Of a stretch of 64,000 bases of DNA, positions 44,048 through 56,600 are shown in pieces; position 1 is the first letter of the stretch; each line of letters opens with the position of its first letter. A program made the translations under genes and the position numbers. The stretch comes from Chara braunii (lineage: Eukaryota; Streptophyta; Charophyceae; Charales; Characeae): contig BFEA01000077.1 in NCBI GenBank assembly GCA_003427395.1, positions 1,556,102-1,620,101 of the forward strand, read 5' to 3'. The notes beneath the pieces were generated by a model, which was given only the letters and a program-made list of their open reading frames with translations, was not told where the DNA came from and made no database searches.

Positions 44048-44260
44048 GAGAACAGTTCCAGAGAACTGAGATAAAAGTACAGTAAGACAATGAGACAACA
44101 AGATTGAATTTTCAGTAGACTGTGATCGTTTTTTGCATGGTCAATTCAACATTTCAATTTTTCAGCATGTTATCTAATTTTCTGTTTCAGTAAGCAACGG
44201 AGTTAATAAGACTATATCCTTCATGCAATGCTACAGTCGATCCATGAGTTTCAAGTCCCT

Positions 44261-44276
44261 GAGAGTGGGGGATAAC
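44261..44276 (+). other. Candidate polypurine tract of the gypsy element
   Basis: GAGAGTGGGGGATAAC precedes TGTGAGATAC (44277). A purine run followed by TG is what primes plus-strand synthesis at the start of a 3' LTR. It lies 214 bases after the end of pol. Confidence 0.5.
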
Positions 44277-44402
44277 TGTGAGATACAGTTTTCGTGAGCA
44301 TTGATGCAGTGTCAAAGATCTGAGGAACTCATGACTGTGGCACATCAGAAGATGTAATCAGTATTATTCTTATGATAAAGAGAAAAACATGATGGGTATA
44401 AA

Positions 44403-44569
44403 GAAGTTCAGTTCTGTCTAATCGAGAGTTGTCAGCAAAAGGACTTCGTGTCTCTTGACTAAGTTGTCCATCCAAGAAATTCAGATGAGGACAGACATAA
44501 AAAAGTCCAGCTTTGCCTGACTGAGAGTTGTCAGTAGAGGGACTTCGTGTTTCTTAACTAAGTTGTCCG
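44403..44569 (+). repeat. Two-copy 101-bp tandem repeat in the LTR
   Basis: AAGTTCAGTTCTGTCTAATC...AAGTTGTCC (44403-44468) recurs at 44504-44569 with about ten changes. GAGAGTTGTCAG and GGACTTCGTGT are shared. Confidence 0.8.
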
Positions 44570-45665
44570 TCTTCACTCAGATGAGGGAAGGGACCTCTCT
44601 GAGATCAGCATTTCAGTATTTCCTTGGGACTGACGGGACGTCTCCTGAAAAAGAAATTCCCAGTTGAGGGTTGAGGCCAGCATTAAGTGTCCTTCTTGAG
44701 ACTGAAGGGAGGTCTCCTGCAAGGGCTTGGTGCTAGTTATCATGTTACTGTTCAGTACCTCTTGAGATTGAAGTGATGTCTCTTGAGAAATGTCTGTCCT
44801 GTTACTTGGGGCATGGGTAGTCTGCTTGTGGGTTATGATATGCTTGTTTGATTGTCTGTACCTGGTTTTTTCTTCTCTACCCTAAAGATGCATTGATTGT
44901 CGGGGCTAGCCAGAGCCTTACCGCAGTAGGTTGCAATCTGGTGGGGTCAGCAGGTCCCCGACGCGAGCGTCGAATTCCGTAGTCGACTGAGGCTAAGACT
45001 CCGGGGGTCTGGCCTGTGAGGTCGAGAGGGGTCAACTGGAAACCTACCGCAGTCAGAGGATGCAATCCAGTGAGGAGCCTGGAACCGTGGTTAGACCGGG
45101 TCCCACGTTCAAAAATCTGGGCGGGGCAGCCAGCGCCCTAGGCCAAAAACTGGCGGGTGAGCCGGTCCCCGATCGCAATGGTCAAATCCGGGTTCGAGAC
45201 AATTTGACTGACGGGAGGTATACTGTCATAGGGTGATCAGACCCGTTATAGTCTGGGTGTCATGGCGAGAGTGCCAAAGGGCTGCCATGCTCGAGTAGTG
45301 GGTATGGTAGTCCTGACCTTGAGGCAGGTCAAAGGGGCTGTCAAGACAAATGGTCTGACTAGTCCTGGCCTGAGGTGGGCCGAATGAGGTATGTCAGACT
45401 AACGGGACGTCTGTCATTCCTGGCCAGCGATGGGCCAAAATCAAGGCAATCAATAACTCTTGGGTATGAAGGATTGTCTTACTATGTCTATTATTTTATT
45501 ATTTTATTATTTCTATCATTTTACTGTTTTATTTTATTTTTGGTTTCATTTTGTTTACTTGTTGCTTGGTTGTTAATTGATGGGGAGCCTGCTTGTTGGG
45601 GCATAGTCTGACTGTTTGTGGAACTCGCTGTTTTGCAGGTATAAAAAGACTTATTTGAAGTTCCC

Positions 45666-45850
45666 AGACCAGAGAAAAGAAAAGGGTTTTGGTATCCCCT
45701 TCCTTTTATCTGAAAAGTTGAGGAGACGCCTCACTCAGACCAGAGAAAGAAAACAGGGTTTGGTATCCCCTAAGTCACTTGAAAAGTTGGAAAGGTATCT
45801 CACTCAAGCCAGGGAGCAGAAAAAAAGTTTGGTATGCCCTACTCCCAGCA
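45666..45850 (+). repeat. Three-copy repeat (about 70 bp) downstream of the LTR TATA box
   Basis: Units start at 45666, 45737 and about 45806 with AGACCAGAGAAA-type sequence and contain GGTTTGGTATCCCCT. They lie immediately after the TATA box, so they would be in the transcript leader. Confidence 0.8.
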
Positions 45851-46162
45851 TGACAGATTGGACAAGTGTCCCAAGCATTGGTATCAGACTGGCAATGTTC
45901 TCGATTTTACAGCCAAGGTGAAGGTTAAGGTAACCTTTCTCTGCTATAAAATTCAGGTTGAGAACAAATCTCTGAATAAGAAGAGGTTAGAACCAACAAC
46001 AAACGAGAAAGTGGAAACATAATCCTTCTTAAATTTATTTGGTGGCCGACAAGTGACCAGGTTCACGAGGAACCTGCATCCCCGACCTTAAGGTGTTCAA
46101 ACTCTCGAGCCAAGGATGCTATGAAGTGAGGCGTGAACTGAAAGACTGGAAAGGGAACTGAC

Positions 46163-46632
46163 TCAGAAGGTTGAGAAAAAGTCACGCTTATACAGAATAT
46201 AGAAAATCGCCATGAGTTGGATCTGAAGTAGAGAAAGAAGAAAGAAGATGCTGAAAAGAATGCAATTATTGGGATGAGAGATAGAGGGACCAGTACAAGG
46301 AACGAAGGGGACAGTCACTAGGGCCCTACTCGCCGTGGGAGTGATGGGGGCTCTGGGAGTATAGGGAGGGGAGGAAGTGCTGGGCGCGCCGTAGCGCGCC
46401 TCGAACTTCTTCTGGAAGTACTCCATCTTATCTGGGGATGAAGTTCTTTCGCACCACTGCACGTGGGCATTGAGTGGCGAAGGCAAGGCCTAGAATGAGC
46501 ACCATAGCCACGTGACTCGTCTTCCTCCTCCTCCGAACTATATTCACGCCGTGTACGAGCCGGCGGCTCTTCACGCGCCTTCCCACTTCTACCACCCCTT
46601 CCTCTTCCCTGTCCCCGACGTGCTTCAGGCAT
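46163..46632 (-). pseudogene. 5' fragment of a possible gag-type ORF, frameshifted
   Basis: An ATG at 46632-46630 on the minus strand starts MPEARRGQGRGRGGRSGKAR, then an acidic SSEEEEDES patch. The frame then diverges, and a second frame gives PDKMEYFQKKFEARYGAPST and a Pro/Ala/Ser-rich stretch. The basic-acidic-Pro pattern fits the N-terminus of a retroelement gag-like protein, but no diagnostic domain is visible. It is oriented against the gypsy element. Confidence 0.4.
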
Positions 46633-47005
46633 GGTGCGCGATTGAGCGCTACTTAGGAAAAGGATGAATGAAGAAAGATGTACGGCAGAAAGAACTACAA
46701 GAGGGGTAAAGAAAAGTAAAGGGTACTGGCACAGGCCACACAGCGATGCCGCATGCACGATAACAGGGAGAGAAGATAAAAAGAAGAAGAAGCTATGTAA
46801 AGAAGGAGAAAAGGAGAAGAATATGATATGGTAAGAAAAGGATGACGACCGTAAAACACTACGGCAAGTCGCTGTGATACGAAGGAAATGAATGAGAGTC
46901 CTAAACTATGCACTGTTTTGTACCGAGTGCCCCACGTGTTTTGACCCAGCGGGGACGCTGGGTGGCTGTTTGGTATCATGTCGGAGGGCGCGGTTACGCC
47001 TCCCG

Positions 47006-50000
47006 TACTTTTCCCTGATATTATTATTATTATTATTACCTTGCTAATTTTCAGACGTGGGTTTTCTTTCGGTTTCTGTCACTTCGCGGGAAGGCCAACG
47101 ATTTGAATTTTGAGCACGGTCGTGGTCTGTGGTTCAGATTGGCCTGACCTTTTCATTTTGTACCGATGGTTGGGAGGCTCGATCGGGCGCCGCGCAGTAG
47201 AGACCCCAAAAGAAGGGCGACACGCGGCCGCATCGGTGGGAAGCTCATCACCCCCTATAGGAGGTCATGAACCCCCTCCTGGCATCGAACACGGGTACCC
47301 GAAAGAGATAGGCCGATGGTTCATTTTAAAGGGATGGGAGCGTTGGTCGGTGTCCCATTATGGGACTACCACGCTAAGCATAGCGGTCTTTTCGCGCAAA
47401 GGCTAGCCTACGACTGTTGGCGTACTGCTTTTAATTTTCCCTGTTGTCTGTTTGTTTTAACTCTTTTCTCTTAATAAAGTATTTTTTTTTATTTGATTAA
47501 TCGAATTAATTGATTTTGATCCCTCGTCTAGAGCGCAGGGATCACAGTAAACAAAAATCTTATAAGAGGAAAAGGGGACTGGCGTTAGCAAGCTAAGNNN
47601 NNNNNNNNNNNNNNNNNNNNNNNNNNNNNNNNNNNNNNNNNNNNNNNNNNNNNNNNNNNNNNNNNNNNNNNNNNNNNNNNNNNNNNNNNNNNNNNNNNNN
47701 NNNNNNNNNNNNNNNNNNNNNNNNNNNNNNNNNNNNNNNNNNNNNNNNNNNNNNNNNNNNNNNNNNNNNNNNNNNNNNNNNNNNNNNNNNNNNNNNNNNN
47801 NNNNNNNNNNNNNNNNNNNNNNNNNNNNNNNNNNNNNNNNNNNNNNNNNNNNNNNNNNNNNNNNNNNNNNNNNNNNNNNNNNNNNNNNNNNNNNNNNNNN
47901 NNNNNNNNNNNNNNNNNNNNNNNNNNNNNNNNNNNNNNNNNNNNNNNNNNNNNNNNNNNNNNNNNNNNNNNNNNNNNNNNNNNNNNNNNNNNNNNNNNNN
48001 NNNNNNNNNNNNNNNNNNNNNNNNNNNNNNNNNNNNNNNNNNNNNNNNNNNNNNNNNNNNNNNNNNNNNNNNNNNNNNNNNNNNNNNNNNNNNNNNNNNN
48101 NNNNNNNNNNNNNNNNNNNNNNNNNNNNNNNNNNNNNNNNNNNNNNNNNNNNNNNNNNNNNNNNNNNNNNNNNNNNNNNNNNNNNNNNNNNNNNNNNNNN
48201 NNNNNNNNNNNNNNNNNNNNNNNNNNNNNNNNNNNNNNNNNNNNNNNNNNNNNNNNNNNNNNNNNNNNNNNNNNNNNNNNNNNNNNNNNNNNNNNNNNNN
48301 NNNNNNNNNNNNNNNNNNNNNNNNNNNNNNNNNNNNNNNNNNNNNNNNNNNNNNNNNNNNNNNNNNNNNNNNNNNNNGGAAGGCCGGCCCGAGGCCAGCT
48401 CGCGACAGCGGAGTCCCAAAGGGCGCGGGACAGAAAAGACGGGAGGCAAAGGAAAGAAGTGTGTGTGATCGTGCCAAGAAGACAGGGAGGGTCAACGACG
48501 GAGAGAGATTTTTGTGAATGAGCGGGTTACGGGCTTGCGAGATGCAGTTGACGTCAACTGCTGCCTCCACGTTCTCACTTGAAGTTTGCGACTGCTGAGC
48601 CTCGGCGAGTCTTCACGCTGTGGTGGGGAGATTAGCGCACGGTCGATCGAGGTCAGACATTCCCTGAAAGAAGATCTTGGAGGGAGCTCTGATTGATGTC
48701 TGGATGGTTCTTAGCTGGATGGTTGTTTCCTCTTGACACTCTCGCATCACCGATGATGCATGAGTGAGCTGCTGTTTAATTAGTGGGAACTGCACTGATC
48801 ACAGACCACGTTGAATGTGGTTGTAAAGGGTCCAGTAAAGTGGTGCACGCGAGTACTGACCAATGTACTGCTCATGCTGTTGTGCTAGGGAGTGGTGAGT
48901 TCCCCGTTAGAATGCCACTCATAGAGTCCGTTGTAGCTGACTCATGCTTTTGGTGACTGACACTTCCATTCAATACATCGGAATTGATGGTTTTGTGTGA
49001 CCGTCGCTATGCTCTGAACGGGCAAATGTGAAGATGGGTTTGCACGCACACTCTGGATGGTTGGCTTGTCATGTGATCCAAGGCCATTGCCACTGCCTCT
49101 CGGATGGGCAGGCTGTTGAAAAGTTCAACACGCACATTTCATATGGCGTATGCGGGGTCAGCGTGAAAGAGAAGGCCAACCGTCTCGCATGCAAATATAT
49201 TTTGAGCTGGGCGAAATCAGTGAAGGGGGTGAGTAGTGATGGTGCAGTATTGAGTGCGGAGTGAATACAGGTGATTGCTTTACGTCATTTTGTCCAGAGG
49301 CAAGTTTGCGAGGAAAGAGGAAAAAAGAACGCGGAGTGCTATCTCGCGTTTAGGTACGGAAAATAAAAAAAAAAATGGAGGATATCACGCGCAGACTTAC
49401 AGGTCGATGCCAACTACCTCGCCTCCTTGCTACTGATACGTTGACGCGGAGTAGAGTTTGAAAAATGCAGGTGTGGTCGGTTCTGGAAAATTGCTGAAGA
49501 GGAAGTGATTAGTGCCTATGTAGCATGTGTGTGAAGATAGAGGTAGGCGAGAGGACACGTGGGTGGATGTCCTAACGTTTCCCCTCATGCACGCCGTCAA
49601 TGGTGCTGAAGATTGGTATGCTAGTTGTTTGGGCCCCTCGCTGCTAAAGTAGAGGCGAATAGAAGTTGGCCCTCGTGCTGTGACTAAGAAGAAGAGCGTC
49701 TCGCAAGAAGTATGCGCATGCCTTAAGATACAGTGAGGGTCATCTGTGTTTCAGACAGGGTCACGGTCAAGACACTGCAACTAGAGGAAAAGTTGTTCCT
49801 TCTTTTTTTGGCGTGTTATCTCCTGATCCAGAGGCAGGTACTAAAGCCGCTCATTGTGAGATACCAGTCAGCTTAGCGGAGCGTTTGCTTAATTTAGTCC
49901 GGTTTAAGCTTTTCCTATTGAGCGCATCAACAAGGTAGTGGTGGTGACTTGATTGGCAAAGGGGGTAGGTGAGCAGGGCCTACTTTGGAGAGGTACACTG

Positions 50001-52127
50001 GATCCACATCTCGATAATGGGGGGATGATACTGGCCATACCCACAAAACGAGCTAAACAAGTAAAGTGCTAATGAAAAGCCCAATAGGATAATTTCAACC
50101 GGAACCCCTTCGAACTTCGTGCCAGAAGAAAGCCTTGGCCTTGTCAAGGACAGTGACAATAGGACGGGACACTGTGGGTTGGACTACTCAGATACAGAAT
50201 TCTGCTCCCTGGTCTAGTCTAGCTATTCAATTGGTCGTCTATCAGTTGCGACCTTAACTAAGCCGACTCTGAATGTCAGCTCTATTAGACTGTGCGATTA
50301 ATGATGAAAATCAGAAATACAAGTAAGTTGGTTCAAAAGCTTATCTAAACCGGAGTCAGACTTTAGGGATTTTCCCTTATCTCCTCAAAGCTCAGCCGAT
50401 GAGGCGGAAACGGTCAGTTTTAAGGAAAATCATTTATATACTAGCTAAGTTTCTGCTTGACGGTGATTAAAAGTTAACTAGTCTAATGCGTATTCGACTC
50501 GTGGTTTACACCAAACTGCGACCTAATCGTGTAAAGAGCGCTCGTTAAGGTCACATGCAGGGCGATGCCTGGGGTAAATCGACTCGGGTCATTGTAATCG
50601 TGTGCTATGGGGATGAATCGAGGGAGCAGGTACACAACTCTTTGGACTTCCTTACTTGGCCGTTAAATTCAGGATAATTAACCATCAAATTGAGCGGAAT
50701 CATTTTTTTTTGCTACCGCTAGCCTATGTTGAGTTCAGTCATGATCCACCCCACTGAAATTTTAATGAGTAGCACTCAACGCAAAGTTTGAAGGGACGGC
50801 CTGCAGTTATATTTTGCACTATGCTCGGGCAAAAGTTGTAATCGGGAGAACGTCCCAGATTATACATTTGTATAAACACCAATCATTCACTCCTGTTCAA
50901 CATGAGCAAGCACGAGCTGCTACATATAGTAATGATTCCTTGGTGTTTATGATGAGAGACCACTGAAACAGTAATGCTATCGTTGCTCTGTACATAAGAA
51001 AAGGACGTGCTCATGGTTGCATGTTTCGGTGCATCCTGTGCGAAAACGGTGAATGATTACTCTGTTGCTAAGCATGGGGAGAACGATATTCTAAGCATCT
51101 CATGTAGTTGCCCCGCACCACCTCAGATAAAAGGAGAACCCCGAGGGGCTCGTTGGCGTTTCATATGGGCAGGGGCCAACATTCTTACGCCCCCTGTGAT
51201 ACACAGTCAGAAAAACAACTCAGAGCAATGCCGTATGATGTATAAGTTACTGTAGATCTAGAGTATTGACCCCCAGAGCTACGTGAAAAACTCAGAACCA
51301 CACCATCTTGAGTAACAAGCATTGCTCTTTGTTGCATGCATATCGCACCTGATTCAAGTTATCCATGACATGTTTTATGCAAAAGGAACGGAAGGGTTAT
51401 TTGAGTTTGCTGAGTGGATCCTCTACGGTCACGGGTTGGATGGAAAAGTTACACGACATTACGTGGTTTCGAACGACTATGTGAGAAGGTCTGGAAGTAG
51501 TTTACCTGCGACGGACATAGATTGAGACAATACATTTATGAACTCTCATCTAGCCCCTCCGCTATGCACGAATTGAGAGTCAACTGAAAATTGCAAGTCG
51601 AAGGCTGGTTAAATTTGCTGCAGCATTTGACAACTTAAAGCCACTGGTTAACCTGTGGCTGGGTAACTCAACCTTGAGACATGCTCAGCGTTCACAGCGA
51701 TCGCGGATAGAAGGTCATGATCAGTACTGTCTACAACTTTGTGGGACGAACTTACATTGGTGCCCACTGAAGGAAGGAACTTAGCCGTCTCTGGTTAGTA
51801 AAACAACGCAGAACCCTCAACAGAACTACAAGTAGCCGGATTGTCATCTTGCCAACCAACCCACGTTTTGACCTTTCTAAGGAATGGTGGTATATGACTC
51901 TCTCAGAAAATTCTGAGTCATTATCACACGCCATAATTAGTGTTAATTACTCCAGGCTTGAAGGTGGCTATCTGTCTTGGCCGAAGAGCTTGCTGTTAGG
52001 TCTGGATGTGAGAGGAGTCATGAAGGAAGGGGAAATCTTCGTGATGAAAAGCATAGCTGTCATGGAAAAACATGAAAACTGGGAGGATCGTGCATGTCAG
52101 GACATGGAATTTCAGAGACAAACCCAG
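47006..52127 (+). repeat. Direct repeat B, about 5.1 kb (partner at 32432)
   Basis: The second copy of repeat A, same orientation, offset by about 14.57 kb. It differs by scattered substitutions and some indels (for example around 49350 and 50630). It starts TACTTTTCCCTGATATTATT and ends at ACATGGAATTTCAGAGACAA. The last part has a longer open frame (51849-52262) than in copy A and includes LEGGYLSWPKSLLLGLDVRG. Its function is unknown. Confidence 0.8.
47598..48377. other. Assembly gap (780 N) inside direct repeat B
   Basis: It is bordered by the same flanking bases as the gap at 33026-33815. Confidence 0.98.
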
Positions 52128-52321
52128 AGGGAGTTTGCAGTCAGAAGGGTAGGAGAGAGAAAATACATAGAGTACGTAATACTTCTACGGACGCGATGCC
52201 AAACTGCACAGTACCAGTTCCTCGCTAGAGAGTGTGGAACAGGCTGGTCGAAGCTCGCATGAGCTCGGTAGCGCCTAGATCACCATCTCTGGAAGACCTA
52301 TCAGTCTTTTGAACAACAACA

Positions 52322-52432
52322 CTCAGCAGCGTTCATTTCTCAGTCAGTAATCTCAACAGCATTCATTTCTCAGTCAATAATCTCAGCAACATTCGATTAT
52401 CAATCAACAATCTCAGCAAGCATTCAATCTCA
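52322..52432 (+). repeat. 30-bp tandem repeat, 3.7 copies
   Basis: CTCAGCAGCGTTCATTTCTC begins units at 52322, 52352, 52382 and 52412 (partial). The period is a multiple of three and the frame stays open through it, giving repeated ISQS-like peptides. It is just upstream of module R. Confidence 0.85.
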
Positions 52433-52543
52433 GTTTGAGCTGAAAGGGCACTCGACTGTTGCTACTTCACACAAAGATTGGCATTATTTAGGTGGTACTT
52501 TCGTCAGAAGACACGGATCAGACCTAACTTCCAACCTCAACCC

Positions 52544-53688
52544 ATGAGTGCAGTTTAATCGTTTTCAGTCCACGGGTCAGTCTTGACCAACCTCAACCAG
52601 ATTGCACTCAAGGATGTTTTCCAGTATCGGTACAGCAGTGCAACCAGGTTCAAGAAAGGTGAATTGTCCATCTATGTGGTTCACACTGAGTTGACCGAAG
52701 GTACCACTCATGATCTGAGACCCTATGTGAAGAAAGGGAAACAGACCCACGAACATTTTGATTCAGTCTGGATTACAGCGGTCCGGTACCTCGAGGAGAG
52801 AGAGAGAGAGTTTGATGAGAGCGGTACCAATTTGATCCGGAGCTTTGGGTCGAAACTCTATGCCAACTATCGCAAGCCTCCAGTACCTTTTACCCTGATA
52901 GACGTTTCTCACTGGGGTGACCTGGTGGATCTAGCAAAGAGATACATCTCGCCTGCAGCGATCGACTACGAGGCAGTGGCGGAGCCTTCAGAGTTCGAGC
53001 ATCTCAGACGGGGAATCTTCTCCAGACCTTATCTACCTACATTATAGGAAGAGTTTTGCTCCATGATTGAGTTTCGGGTCATGTACCTTGGATGAGAATG
53101 CTCAGAGCTTGCAGGCTTCAGGTGGCTTTACATACAGAGACCACACCCTCAGAGAGTACGGAGACATGGCAAGAAACCCAAACGACAAACAACAAAATGA
53201 GAGATTGAGTGTGAAGTTCAGAAGGATGAGTGAGGACTCTTGATTGGTGTTGGTCATGCATTCTTCCATATGTATTTGCTGAGACTATTATGAGTTTTCA
53301 TTCTTCCCTCATTTAGCTTTGTCATTGCTCGAGTCAGTCAGTCTTGCTTCTTGCATTGTTGTTTTGCTTGATGGCTGTACTCTTTGATGATTCTGTCACG
53401 GTTCTCAAAATTAGTAGGCCGACAAAATTGATGCATGCATGAGATATCAACATTTCATGATTATTATTTGCATGATTTTCCACTGTTCCGAATCCAAATA
53501 AAAGATTCCTAAGATCGGGGACCGACGAAGATCGCAATTGAAGGGTCTCGCTCGAAGCTGGACGCACACAACAGGAAGGGATTTGCTTTATTTAATTTAT
53601 TTTATTTATTGCAATCGCATCCAAAATCTTGCCTAACAGCCTGTTGACTTTCCAGTCGCCTGAAGCGATCCGACTGGAAAAAGTGCGA
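52544..53688 (+). mobile_element. Inverted module R: unrecognised transposon ORF plus 3' tail
   Basis: An ATG at 52544 opens the same frame as module L. A TAA at codon 5 interrupts it, then the body is open to 53047. There a TAG stands where module L reads Trp (PYLPTL followed by W), and similarity resumes after it (EFCSMIEF against KFCAMIDF). The predicted protein, about 170 residues, is rich in charged residues and has no motif I know. The non-coding tail carries AATAAAAG and a TTTATTTAATTTATT segment and ends at CTGGAAAAAGTGCGA, as in module L. The two copies have different lesions, so an intact relative once existed. Confidence 0.72.
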
Positions 53689-56600
53689 AAACATGCACGT
53701 CAGCAGTTCTCTGCCGACTTATCCTCTTCACTCCTCTCACTCCGCCATGGCAAAAATCGACCTTTCGGACTCGGACGAGACAGACAAGACGAGAGAGTCA
53801 TTAACGTCAACTCCTTTTAGAGAATGCATGAGTTTCTCAATTCATCTTGAGAAAACTGACCCTCGTTAATCACATAATTGTTGAGACAGAGATGAAATCA
53901 ACAGAAAAGGTCTTTGCCCGACATTAATTCACGCTCCCCACTCTCTCCCTGATCGAGACTGCATGTGCAGGGTCTCTCTCACTTGTTGGCTTAGGAAGAA
54001 AACAACACTAGCAGGTGACATTAACGAGCATGAAGAAGTTATCGTTCTCTCTCTCACGTCTAACTTCCGTGCGCACCTTTTGTCCTCTCCGTGCTGACAA
54101 GGCAAAATCATACAACGGTTGATAATGGCAACTGACGTCAATGGCATAGGGCAGCACCAGTTTTCTAGTTCCTCGCTCTCCCTCTGTCCGTGTTTTTCTC
54201 AGTATCTCATTTTTTTGTAATCTTCTCCTAAAATTACCATTCTTCACACCCTCAAGAGTCGGTACCTGGTGAAGCTAGTCACACTTGGACCCCCATGGAA
54301 CATGCATGATGCTGGTCATGGACTCCCCAAAAACAGAAGACCGAGCGCGCGACAAGCAACGACAAGGAACCAGAACCCGAAGAGATGGTGAGCCCCTCAA
54401 ATAAGTGACGTGTCATTTTCTTGTGAGTTTCCGATCTCCTTTTCTCTGACCATGTGACCAGTCATATGCGGTTTCTAGTAGAGCCGCGAAGGCACACCGT
54501 CGTGGGAATGCTAAAGCTAGACCTATCCTACCTTAAATAATGACACGAGGTTGCTCAGCTGCACAATTTAGGGCATAAACGGTGCAATTCCAATAACCAC
54601 GTTACGTTCGCGGCCACAACATGATAAAATTGAGGTCGCGGACGCCTAAAATTGTTTATCCTTTAGGTATGTGTGTGGGGCTTGATTCTGTGCTTAGGGT
54701 CTAAAGCTCCGACATTGTCACCTATTAAGTTGGGTGCTCGTCCGGTTGAAGGACGAACACTTGGCCATGTGACTTGGCAAGATAGGCGGAGCCTACCATA
54801 CCACCAAAGGTTGGCCCTCTCGGGCGAGGAGCTCTTCATAAGAAATAACACTCCTACTTCTTTCGAAGTAGGAGCTAGCCTAGTTGGTAACATGACAACT
54901 TGATGTGCCACGGATTTATGGATCGAGACCAACATGCTGAAGGGCTGGCTCCTTTCGATGGAGCATCCCACAGAAATGAGAATTCGGGCGCGGTCGATTC
55001 CTTGCCCACAGTCTTCTACTAGCTATAAAAGTCAGCAGCACCCACACTTGCCTCAAAGTTGTTGAGGTTGTAATGCTGCTCACTTGCACTTCAAGTGCAG
55101 ATGATCACATTCTGAGGGGCCGTGTGGCCGACGGAGATACTGCCGAAGGAGGGATTGGTGGTCTGCAGGATGAGGGGAGGCGCTGCTGGAGGAGGACATG
55201 TTAGTGCAGCCACAACCAAGGGTTAGAGGCTCACTGCCCCACCCCTGTGCTAGTGTTGTTGCTGACGGGCTGCATCAGGGTCCGGACGGTCCAGCAAGCG
55301 ACACCTATTTTAGAGGGGTTATGCTGCCGGATTGCTGCCACGACGCCAAGACCTTCTTAAGGGAAGGTGCTGCCGAATTTGTTGAGTGACGCCAATGTTT
55401 TTTTTTTTTTTAGTGTGGGGAAGGTGTTGCTCAATCAGCGGCGAAGCAACGGTAGTGTATCCGGTGGGGTCATGTTGCCGAAATTGGCGGCGGTGACGAC
55501 ATTTTTTTTATTATGAGGGAAAATGCTACCTATATTTTGCGTCACAATAAACCGTTTTTTTCTGTATGATCTGGCGGTAGTGTTGCAGGGCAACCATAGT
55601 ACCAGTTGATGACGCGACATTGGTGGTGTAGGCGTTGAGCGCTAACACTTGCGGCATTTGGCGTCGGAGGACCGCTTTTATTTTTTTGGGACCACTCAGT
55701 GGTGTGTGGACCAGCGGCATGAAAAAAGTGCGGAGTGAGTGTTCGCGCAAGTGGCTATTAGAATTGCGGCGCTTGCAGTTTGCACCCGAAGTAGATCTTC
55801 ATATTTTTGGAGGCTCGTGGCACATGCAATTTTGAGCCAGGGCGACCTTTATTTTTTTTTGTGGCGCGAGGTGCAAGTGGTTTTGAGTTCTGGATCATCT
55901 GGTATTACGGGCGAATAGTGTGAGACCACGTGGGACCCAATTTGGGACCAAGTGAGGTGAAATTGAGACCGAGACATGTGTTTGGTGGATTCTTGGTGAT
56001 CAGGCATGGCGATCGGAGGAGGTTGGACCTGTGGTTGGGGTGGAACTATCCTCAGTGGATGAGGTGCCGTTAGGATTATAGCGGGGCCACGTGAGACTTA
56101 CAAGTGAGAACACCCTGCTCGAGGGCTATCTCACTTTAGTCCTTGTGAGTAGACGCTTGTCTCCGTTGGGACATTTGAGAAAAACGTGGATCATCTTTGT
56201 AGTCGGCCATAACTTGTGAGTTGTGCGGCCGACCTCTTTGAGATAATTACTCGACTTTCTTGAGTGAGCCGGATCAAACTTCTTTCAAAGTCAGTTGATT
56301 GACTAAGATTTCCCTTCACACCTGCGGGAGCCCACACTTTGTTTGACCCTATTGTTTGAAATGTTTAAAAGAAAAGATAGAGGAAAGTTGTTCGAGTCAT
56401 GCAGGTGAATGAAAATGTCTGACTTTTGGTATGGGTTTTTTGCTTGTTTTTCCAAACTTGTTTGCTTCGGATTTGTGCGCAGGTAGGTAGAAGGATGTCT
56501 GCAAAGGAGATATATTATGCCTATTTGAGAAAAATAAAAAATATTGTCTTTTTTTACTTCTCACTTATCTGCTTGTCAAAATGACTTGTTGTTTTGAAAA

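Larger units (their letters stand above)
44277..46040 (+). mobile_element. Probable 3' LTR of the gypsy element
   Basis: It starts TGTGAGATACAG after the polypurine tract. It contains a TATA box (TATAAAAAG, 45640-45648) and two sets of internal tandem repeats. The 3' border is uncertain, near 46040, where TTTGGTGGCCGACAAGTGAC resembles LTR-leader junctions of other plant elements. I could not find a matching 5' LTR upstream of gag, so it may have been lost. Confidence 0.4.

Noticed and set aside
45140-45200. tRNA or SINE promoter around GGGTTCGAGAC
   Set aside because: A B-box-like word is present, but I could not find a D-arm, anticodon arm or A box at the right distance.
46695-46979. Hydrophobic minus-strand frame upstream of the gag-like fragment
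   Set aside because: Composition-driven, no motif, and it overlaps the start region of the 46632 frame.
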